The notes under the pieces are model-generated. The model saw only the letters and a list, made by a program, of their open reading frames with translations, was not told the DNA's origin and did not search any database. A stretch of 64,000 nt of DNA from JANNPJ01 sp965200525 (lineage in GTDB: Bacteria > Actinomycetota > Actinomycetes > Actinomycetales > Kineosporiaceae). Position numbers and translations under genes: made by a program. Position 1 is the first letter of the stretch. Each line of letters begins with the position of its first letter. This document shows positions 58,603-64,000 of the stretch, in pieces. The stretch covers positions 682,001 through 746,000 of the forward strand of contig OZ241368.1 of NCBI GenBank assembly GCA_965200525.1. Reading direction: 5' to 3'.

Positions 58603-59496
58603 TCAGGCCTTGATCGCGGGAACCGAGACTTGCGCCGTGAACACCACTCCGGTGCGATCGGCCGCCATGGCGTCGATGACGTCGAACCCGCGCCACTGGG
58701 CGGTGAGCATGAAAAGTGTCCGCCCGTCCGGGCCGCCGAGAGCGCAGGAGAAGCCGGGCCGGTCGAGTTCGATCCGGTCGAGGATCGCCCCGCCCTCGGC
58801 GACCCGGACGAACGCCCCGGCCGGGCTGTCGAGCTTGCCGGTCATCATCTGGATATCGGCCGCGCCGGACCAGATGGCGCCCTCCTGATCCATGGTGATG
58901 CCGTCGGGGGCGATGCCCTCGGCCCAGACCCGCCGGTTGGCGAGCGTGCCGTCGGCGGCGATGTCGAAAGCGGTGAGCGTGCCGGCGAACGACTCGGAGA
59001 CGACCAGCGTCGAACCGTCGGCGGAGATCACCATGCCGTTGGGGAACTGCAGGTCGCCGGCCACGGCCACCGTGGTGCCGTCCGGGCGGACCAGGGCGAT
59101 GATGCCGGGCTGGGGCGCTCCCCCGGCGGCCAGGTCGAAGCTGAACCCGTTGACGTAGACGTCACCGTTCGGGCCGACGGCGATCTCGTTCCAGCCGTGC
59201 TCGGCCACCCCGCGCAGGTGGCCGTACTCGGACGAGTTGCCGTCGGCGTCCGTGACCAGCAGGGTCGGGCCGGTGGCGAGCAGCCGGCCGTCGGGCAGCC
59301 AGTCGATCGACCAGCCGTAACCGGCCGGCCCGGGACTCATCACCTGGCTGCGGCCCGCGTCGTCGACGCTCAGCACCTCACCGGCACTCCAGTGCGCGAG
59401 CCACAGACGATCGCCGTGCCAGCGGGCTGATTCCGGAAAGGCCAGACCGCTGAGCAACACGTGGGGCCGGCTCGAACTCGCGCTCGCATCAGTCAC
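58603..59496 (-). CDS. SMP-30/gluconolactonase/LRE family protein
   Basis: 297 residues forming a six-bladed propeller. Seen: LAFPESARWHGDRLWLAHWSAGEVLSVD (metal Glu), IDWLPDGRLLATGP, WNEIAVGPNGDVYVNGFSF (Asn), FPNGMVISADGSTLVVSES (Asn, Asp), which give the Ca/Mg ligands. It likely hydrolyses a lactone. GTG start 59496. The palindrome before it is shared with the divergent HxlR gene, so it is the probable target of that regulator. Confidence 0.9.
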   Translation of the reverse strand: MTDASASSSRPHVLLSGLAFPESARWHGDRLWLAHWSAGEVLSVDDAGRSQVMSPGPAGYGWSIDWLPDGRLLATGPTLLVTDADGNSSEYGHLRGVAEHGWNEIAVGPNGDVYVNGFSFDLAAGGAPQPGIIALVRPDGTTVAVAGDLQFPNGMVISADGSTLVVSESFAGTLTAFDIAADGTLANRRVWAEGIAPDGITMDQEGAIWSGAADIQMMTGKLDSPAGAFVRVAEGGAILDRIELDRPGFSCALGGPDGRTLFMLTAQWRGFDVIDAMAADRTGVVFTAQVSVPAIKA

Positions 59497-59502
59497 GAGA
59501 GA

Positions 59503-59519
59503 AGTCCTAATATAGGACT
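59503..59519. promoter_or_regulatory. HxlR-type operator shared by SMP-30 and HxlR genes
   Basis: AGTCCTA and TAGGACT form perfect 7-base arms around ATA. It covers 7-23 bases before the SMP-30 start and 27-43 bases before the HxlR start. Position fits repression of both divergent genes. Confidence 0.7.
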
Positions 59520-59545
59520 AGTCGGTACTGCAATAGGATGGGTTT

Positions 59546-60226
59546 ATGGTGGATCGTGTGTCGCGCAGCTATGACGACTCCTGTGGCATCGCCCGCGCCC
59601 TGGATCTGGTCGGCGAACGCTGGGCCCTGCTCGTCGTCCGCGAGCTGGCCTTCAGTTCCAAGCGTTTCGCCGACCTGCGCCGGGGCCTGGGATCGGTGAG
59701 CCCGAACGTACTCACCCAACGGCTCGGCGAGCTGGAACATCACGAGATCGTGCGGCGTACGGTTCTCGGGCCGCCGGTGGGGGCCACCGTCTACGAACTC
59801 ACCGACCGGGGACGGCGCCTGCTGCCGGTGCTCGACAGCCTGGCCCACTTCGGCAGCCGGCTACCGATCACGACCGAGCGGGAGCTGAGCCGCGACGCCC
59901 TGCTGTTCGCGATGCGCTCGACCGTTCGGGCCGACCGGCCGGCTCCACCCCGGGTCCAGGTCGTGCTCGACGGGATCCACTGGGACGCGGTGATCGAGTC
60001 GGGCGCTCTGGACTGGCAGCCTCCGACCGGGACGCAGGGCGCCACCCTGCAGACCACCACCTCGACCCTGCGGGAGCTGGTGTTCGCCGGCCTCGACCTG
60101 GATCGAGCCATCGCCGACGGCCGGGCCTGCGTGAGTGGCGCCGCCAGTGATGTCAGGGCTTTTGTGGCGGCGTTCGAGCGACCGCAGCTGTGGCCCGAGG
60201 AACCCCGCGCCGTGCGTCAGATCTAG
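59546..60226 (+). CDS. HxlR family winged-helix regulator with C-terminal SCP2-like domain
   Basis: 226 residues. HxlR domain at about 5-100: DDSCGIARALDLVGERWALLVVRELAFSSKRFADLRRGLGSVSPNVLTQRLGELEHHEIVRR, wing GPPVGATVYELTDRGRRLLPVL. The Cys in DSCG is the redox-sensing cysteine position of this family. Residues 130-220 look like an SCP2-type sterol-carrier fold that may bind a hydrophobic ligand. Divergent from the SMP-30 lactonase gene with a shared palindrome. Start ATG 59546. Confidence 0.9.
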   Translation: MVDRVSRSYDDSCGIARALDLVGERWALLVVRELAFSSKRFADLRRGLGSVSPNVLTQRLGELEHHEIVRRTVLGPPVGATVYELTDRGRRLLPVLDSLAHFGSRLPITTERELSRDALLFAMRSTVRADRPAPPRVQVVLDGIHWDAVIESGALDWQPPTGTQGATLQTTTSTLRELVFAGLDLDRAIADGRACVSGAASDVRAFVAAFERPQLWPEEPRAVRQI

Positions 60227-60317
60227 ATCGCGAACCGGCCGGACCGCGTGGATAGGGTGGCCGCCGTGCAGCGCAACCTTTTGCCCGGTTCGCCCGTCCC
60301 GGGAGACAGGCCCGGCG

Positions 60318-60917
60318 ATGGCCCGCGGTGACCAGGAGTTCATCGAGTTCGCCCAGGCCAACTCGGCCCGGCTGCAGCAGGCCGCCTACCTGCTGACCGG
60401 CGACGTCCACCAGGCCGAGGACGCCGCCCAGTCGGCCCTGGTGCGCACCTACGCCGCCTGGTCGCGGCTGCGCAACGACGACGCGTACGCCTACACCCGG
60501 CGGGTGCTGGCCAACCTGGTGATCGACCAGTGGCGCCGGCCGATGCGCGAGTACGCCAGCGACGTCGTCCCCGAACCGGCCCCGGCGCCGGACGTGGCCG
60601 ACCAGGTCGCCCGCCGCCGTGAGCTGATCGCGGCGATGGACGTGCTCTCGGGCAAGGAACGGGCCGTGATCGTGATGCGGCACTACCTCGACCTGACCGA
60701 GGCCGACGTGGCCCGCGAGCTCAAACTCTCCCTGGGCACGGTCAAGAGCCTCAACGCCCGGGCCCTGGCCAAGCTGCGGATCTCGATCGACACCAGTGAC
60801 GACGACGGTGACGACAGCGCTCAGGCAGCGGCCGGCGCGCAGCGGTTAGGCTCGACCGAACAGCCCCCGCGGCCGGCAGCCAAGCAGCCCAGCAGATTCG
60901 GGAGGATCCGGCGATGA
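60318..60917 (+). CDS. SigE-family ECF-like RNA polymerase sigma factor (module 3)
   Basis: 199 residues. Region 2: FAQANSARLQQAAYLLTGDVHQAEDAAQSALVRTYAAWSRL; region 4: AMDVLSGKERAVIVMRHYLDLTEADVARELKLSLGTVKSLNARALAKLR. The C-terminal 45 residues are a low-complexity extension (Asp/Ala/Pro-rich) absent from modules 1 and 2. ATG 60318 with GGGAGACAGG upstream. ATGA overlap with the membrane protein gene after it. Confidence 0.92.
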   Translation: MARGDQEFIEFAQANSARLQQAAYLLTGDVHQAEDAAQSALVRTYAAWSRLRNDDAYAYTRRVLANLVIDQWRRPMREYASDVVPEPAPAPDVADQVARRRELIAAMDVLSGKERAVIVMRHYLDLTEADVARELKLSLGTVKSLNARALAKLRISIDTSDDDGDDSAQAAAGAQRLGSTEQPPRPAAKQPSRFGRIRR

Positions 60918-61663
60918 CGTCCGACCTCGACGGCCTGCGCGAGACGCTGCAGGCGCCGTCCGACTTCAATCCGCGCTCGCTCGACCTGGACTCGATCATG
61001 CGCGAGGGGGGCCGGCTGCGCCGGCGCCGCCGGGCCGCCGTGGGGGCCGGGGTCGCCGCCGGAGCGCTGATCCTGATCGCCGGGGTCGGTGGGCTGACCG
61101 GCGTCATCGGCTCGAAGCCGACCGTGGTTCCGGCCGCCCCGACCACCACCGGCCCCCGGGCCAGCGCGCCGGCGATCGTTCTGCCCAAGGGCGCTCAGGG
61201 TGCGCTCGTACAGACGGGGCTGCCGGCGGAGAAGGGTGCCCAATGGGTGATCTTCGGGGAGAAGTACCACGACAAGTACATTCCCTCGATCGAGTTCGCC
61301 CTGGTGCTGGGTGAGTTGCGATCGGACGGGTCGATCGAGACGGCGTTGGAGACATCAGCGGTGGAGGGGACCGGGTATGAGGCCGGGTTCCATGCGGTGG
61401 AACACAGTTACGGGTTGGAGACGGGGGCGACGCAGCCAGCGTTCGGATACTTCTCGGGTCCGACGCCGGCCAGAATTTCCGGCACGGTGAAGGGCAAGGA
61501 GATCACAGCCCGCCAGGTGTCGTGGAGTCACGACCCGAGGATCACGATCTACTGGTTCGACTCCTCGCAGGTGACCGGAACAACCCGGCTGAGCAAGGTG
61601 TTCGCTTACGACGCCTCGGGGGCACAACTGCCGCACGGCACCGCCAAGGTCTACTACGAGTGA
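60914..61663 (+). CDS. Membrane-anchored anti-sigma-like protein (module 3)
   Basis: 249 residues. Short cytoplasmic N-terminus (DLDGLRETLQAPSDFNPRSLDLDSIMREGGRLRRRRR), one membrane helix at about 42-63 (AAVGAGVAAGALILIAGVGGLTG), then an outer domain of about 180 residues with no cysteine (AQWVIFGEKYHDKYIPSIEFALVLGE). The codon use becomes less GC-rich after 61250. Coupled by ATGA to the sigma gene; regulatory role inferred from context. Convergent with the third response regulator, 4 bases away. Confidence 0.75.
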   Translation: MTSDLDGLRETLQAPSDFNPRSLDLDSIMREGGRLRRRRRAAVGAGVAAGALILIAGVGGLTGVIGSKPTVVPAAPTTTGPRASAPAIVLPKGAQGALVQTGLPAEKGAQWVIFGEKYHDKYIPSIEFALVLGELRSDGSIETALETSAVEGTGYEAGFHAVEHSYGLETGATQPAFGYFSGPTPARISGTVKGKEITARQVSWSHDPRITIYWFDSSQVTGTTRLSKVFAYDASGAQLPHGTAKVYYE

Positions 61664-61667
61664 GCTG

Positions 61668-62318
61668 TCACCCTCGCAGGTGAGCCAGCACGGCCAGCAC
61701 GCGCCGGTTGGTGTCGTCGGTCGGCGGCAGGTGCAGCTTGACCAGCACGTTGCCGATGTGCTTGTTCACCGCCGCTTCGGAGAGCACCAGTACCCGGGCG
61801 ATGGATGCGTTCGACCGGCCCTCGGCCACCAGGGCCAGCACCTCCCGCTCCCGCGGTGAGAGCGAGCGCAGCGGATCGCGACCGTGCTGCATGAGCTGGC
61901 GAACCACCTCCGGGTCGACCACCGTGCCGCCCGCGGCCACCCGGCGCAGGGCCTCGACGAACTCGGGCAGATCAGCGATCCGGTCTTTCAGCAGGTAGCC
62001 GACGCCGCGCCCGTCCCCGGAGGCCAGCAGCTCGGCCCCCGACGTGCGCTGCACGTACTGGCTCAGCGCCATGACCGGCAGCCCCGGATACTGCGCCCGC
62101 AGGCTCACCGCCGCCCGCAGCCCCTCGTCGGTGAAGGACGGCGGCATCCGCACATCGGTGATCACCAGATCGGGCCGGTCCGGCTGGTCGGCCGCCACCG
62201 CCGCGACCAGGCCCTCGGCATCCTCCACGACCGCGACGACGTCGAAGTCGAACCGCTTCAGCACCTGGATCAGCCCCTCGCGCAGCAGGACCGAGTCCTC
62301 GGCGATCACGACTCGCAC
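61668..62318 (-). CDS. NarL/LuxR-type response regulator
   Basis: 216 residues. Receiver VVIAEDSVLLREGL, phospho-Asp in DLVITDVRMPP, Lys in GYLLKDRIADL; LuxR HTH LSPREREVLALVAEGRSNASIARVLVLSEAAVNKHIGNVLVKL. Overlaps the kinase stop by 13 bases, so co-translated. The A-E-D receiver start is of the LnrK/DesR-like group seen with envelope stress. Confidence 0.92.
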   Translation of the reverse strand: MRVVIAEDSVLLREGLIQVLKRFDFDVVAVVEDAEGLVAAVAADQPDRPDLVITDVRMPPSFTDEGLRAAVSLRAQYPGLPVMALSQYVQRTSGAELLASGDGRGVGYLLKDRIADLPEFVEALRRVAAGGTVVDPEVVRQLMQHGRDPLRSLSPREREVLALVAEGRSNASIARVLVLSEAAVNKHIGNVLVKLHLPPTDDTNRRVLAVLAHLRG

Positions 62319-63613
62319 GGCACCTCGATCCGCAGCACGGTCGGGCCGCCCACCGGGCTGGACAGCAGCAGCCGGCCCTCCACGGCCGCCACCCGATCGG
62401 CCAGCCCGGACAGTCCCGAACCGCGAGCCGGGTCGGCGCCCCCGGCACCGCCGTCGCGCACCTCGACCGCCAGCACCCCGGCGTCCACCGCCGCCGTGAC
62501 CGTGGCCTCCTCGACCCCGCTGTGCTTGGCCACGTTGGCCAGTGCTTCGGCCACCGCGAAGTAGGCGCTGGTCTCCACCGCGGGCGGCAACCGCCCGACG
62601 TCGGCCCGTACGCTCACCCTCAGCGGCCCGGACGCCGCCAGCTCCTCCAGCGCCGCACCGAGACCGAGCTCGGTCAAGGTCCGCGGGTTGATGCCGTGGA
62701 TCAGGTCGCGTAACTCGACCATCAGCGCCTTAGCCTGCTCGTGGGCCGCGCCGACGGCGGTGGCGGCCGGCGATCCCTCCGGCAGGTCGAGCAGGGCCAG
62801 CCCGGTCTGCATGGTCAGGCCGACCAGCCGCTGCTGAGCCCCGTCGTGCAGGTCGCGCTCGATCCGGTGCCGCTCGGCGTCGAAGGCGCCGACCAGGCGC
62901 GCTCGCGAGCGGGTGACCTCGACCAGCTCGGCCGCCGACCGGTCCGGGGCCGGGGCCAGCAGCAACCGGGCCAGACCGGCCTGGGCGCCGGCACTGACGG
63001 CGATCAGGTAGGCCAGCAACGGGATCAAGGCCAGACCGGCCACTGCCAGCACCACGGCACCGCCGGTGGAGTGGACGGTGCCCGCCCCGATCACGATCGG
63101 GCCGCTCCCCAGGTGCACCGCGAACGGCGAGACGATCATGGTCAGGACGAACAGGGCGGCCAGCGCGAGCACCCCGGCCCAGACCGGCGTCAGCACGGCC
63201 AGCACCAGCGCGTGGGCCACCGCGCGCCAGGTCGCGGCGTCCGAATACAAGTTACCGCTGCGGATCTCGCGGATCGGGCGGTCGTCGGCCAGCCGCAGTC
63301 GCCACCGCTCCTCCCGGGCCAGTAGCACCGCCAGCGGCGGCCCGGCGATCCCTACCAGGCCCACCGCCATCAAGCCGAAGGACGCCGCGTCGGCCAGGTG
63401 CCCGGCACCCTCCGGCCCGGGACTGCCGTCACCACTGAGCCGCCGCCCGCCCTCGACCAGCAACAGCAGTGGGGCGAACAGGAACACCCAGACCACTGTG
63501 CAGGCCGCCGCACAACTGACGGCGTAGCCGAGCGCCCGCCAGGGCCAGGCCGAGATCAGGAACCGGGGCTCGGCCACGGCCCGCAGCAGCGTCGGGGGGC
63601 TGGAGGAAGTCAT
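62306..63613 (-). CDS. Sensor histidine kinase with N-terminal membrane sensor region
   Basis: 435 residues. Four to five membrane helices in 25-215 separated by a soluble loop (EERWRLRLADDRPIREIRSGN) as in actinobacterial sensor-domain kinases. HisKA_3: RHRIERDLHDGAQQRLVGLTMQTG with the phospho-His (about 250), HATPase_c: YFAVAEALANVAKHSG and GSGLSGLADRVAAVEG. Start ATG 63613 overlaps a possible small ORF by 4 bases. Partner of the regulator after it; signal unknown. Confidence 0.92.
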   Translation of the reverse strand: MTSSSPPTLLRAVAEPRFLISAWPWRALGYAVSCAAACTVVWVFLFAPLLLLVEGGRRLSGDGSPGPEGAGHLADAASFGLMAVGLVGIAGPPLAVLLAREERWRLRLADDRPIREIRSGNLYSDAATWRAVAHALVLAVLTPVWAGVLALAALFVLTMIVSPFAVHLGSGPIVIGAGTVHSTGGAVVLAVAGLALIPLLAYLIAVSAGAQAGLARLLLAPAPDRSAAELVEVTRSRARLVGAFDAERHRIERDLHDGAQQRLVGLTMQTGLALLDLPEGSPAATAVGAAHEQAKALMVELRDLIHGINPRTLTELGLGAALEELAASGPLRVSVRADVGRLPPAVETSAYFAVAEALANVAKHSGVEEATVTAAVDAGVLAVEVRDGGAGGADPARGSGLSGLADRVAAVEGRLLLSSPVGGPTVLRIEVPCES

Positions 63614-63786
63614 GACTCCAGGTTAGGAACTCCTGCCGCCCGCGACGAGAGGACGACCGTTAGTCCCGGACTATCGTCAGCACTACCCCGGGCCACCCGG
63701 CGCTGGCCGGCCCGGTTGTCGGTGATCAGAGCCGTCGCCGAGGCCAGCACCGAGATCAGGGCCACAGCGATCCCGCTCCACTGCAT
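63610..63786 (-). CDS. Possible small membrane peptide coupled to histidine kinase
   Basis: 58 codons from ATG 63786 (GGAGGG 7 bases before) to TGA 63610-63612, which overlaps the kinase ATG by 4 bases. The N-terminus is one hydrophobic helix, GIAVALISVLASATALI, followed by a polar tail TDNRAGQRRVARG. The overlap and ribosome site support translation; the tail is less convincing and the region also contains a palindrome that could be an operator of the kinase promoter. Confidence 0.38.
   Translation of the reverse strand: MQWSGIAVALISVLASATALITDNRAGQRRVARGSADDSPGLTVVLSSRAAGVPNLES
63661..63673. promoter_or_regulatory. Palindrome upstream of the third histidine kinase
   Basis: TAGTCCCGGACTA is a perfect dyad (arms TAGTCC and GGACTA, central C), 48 bases before the kinase ATG. 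Position fits autoregulation by the paired LuxR-type regulator. It lies within the possible small ORF, so at most one of the two readings may be right. Confidence 0.42.
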
Positions 63787-64000
63787 CGTTCAGCCCTCCG
63801 CGCCTGCCGGTCGATGATCCAGGACGACGCTACGAGTCGGCCGACCGCGCGGCGATGGCCCTGACACCCGCTTCCGGGGTGGTGCCAGCACCCCGGTTCG
63901 CGCGACGCGGCGCCCCGACGACAGCGCCTGGCCCCGAGTCCAGCCGCCCTCGCCGGGGCGTTCCCCTCCGGTCAGCGCTCCGACGTTCGACGCCGCCCCC

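Overview
The window is a 64 kb chromosomal stretch from a high-GC Gram-positive bacterium of the Actinomycetota. Support for this comes from the strong third-position GC bias, frequent GTG starts, many 4-base ATGA gene overlaps, SigE-family sigma factors, a SARP/AfsR-type regulator, DesK-like histidine kinase pairs, a mycothiol-dependent (maleylpyruvate isomerase-like) protein, a DmdR/IdeR-type iron box and a DUF1206 protein. A Kineosporia-like or related mycelial or soil lineage is plausible, but genus cannot be read from the sequence alone. No rRNA, tRNA, CRISPR array, phage or intact insertion sequence was seen.

Layout. 0-6 kb: small stress and housekeeping enzymes (SDR, SRPBCC, PfpI, VOC, methyltransferase) mixed with two decayed GAF-domain genes, one with two in-frame TAA codons and one frameshifted, then a YCII/ArsR pair. 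6-10 kb: a secreted FG-GAP protein, a lipoprotein sulfatase, and a small secreted protein behind an AT-rich promoter island. 10-14.4 kb: a glycerol operon (FGGY kinase, glycerol-3-phosphate dehydrogenase-like protein, second FAD oxidoreductase). 14.5-24.9 kb: an ArsR/SRPBCC pair with a perfect operator, GrpB, a truncated MFS transporter, truncated haemoglobin, sigma/anti-sigma-like module 1, a zinc-less-lobe alcohol dehydrogenase coupled to a Baeyer-Villiger-type monooxygenase, TetR, a lipoprotein and methyltransferases. 24.9-37.9 kb: PhoD, a lipoprotein, sigma module 2, VOC, a nucleotidyltransferase-like protein, LysR/NmrA, a CDF transporter remnant, PadR with a membrane partner, DUF1206, two convergent PAP2 phosphatases, and cupin/TetR.

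37.9-50.7 kb is the signalling centre: an EAL protein coupled to DUF1059, two histidine kinase/response regulator pairs bracketing a three-gene ABC exporter whose first permease carries a large extracytoplasmic insert, a lone CheY-like receiver and a 1083-residue SARP/NB-ARC/TPR activator. 50.7-57.4 kb: a DJ-1/GlxA pair, a short secreted peptide gene with palindrome and hairpin upstream, aldo/keto reductase, an iron-box-controlled CopD-like membrane protein and DoxX. 57.4-64 kb: OsmC, a DHFR-like reductase, SMP-30/HxlR with a shared palindrome, sigma module 3, and a third two-component pair.

Themes: (1) three similar sigma + membrane-regulator modules, each with a 4-base overlap; (2) two to three two-component systems of the DesK/LuxR type, two of them flanking the unusual ABC exporter; (3) divergent or autoregulated gene pairs with clear palindromic operators; (4) gene decay, with four remnants (two GAF, MFS, CDF) and two gene ends duplicated as short tandem repeats that include the stop codon. 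The best candidates for something undescribed are the ABC exporter with the inserted domain and the secreted-peptide locus at 52.6-53.1 kb.
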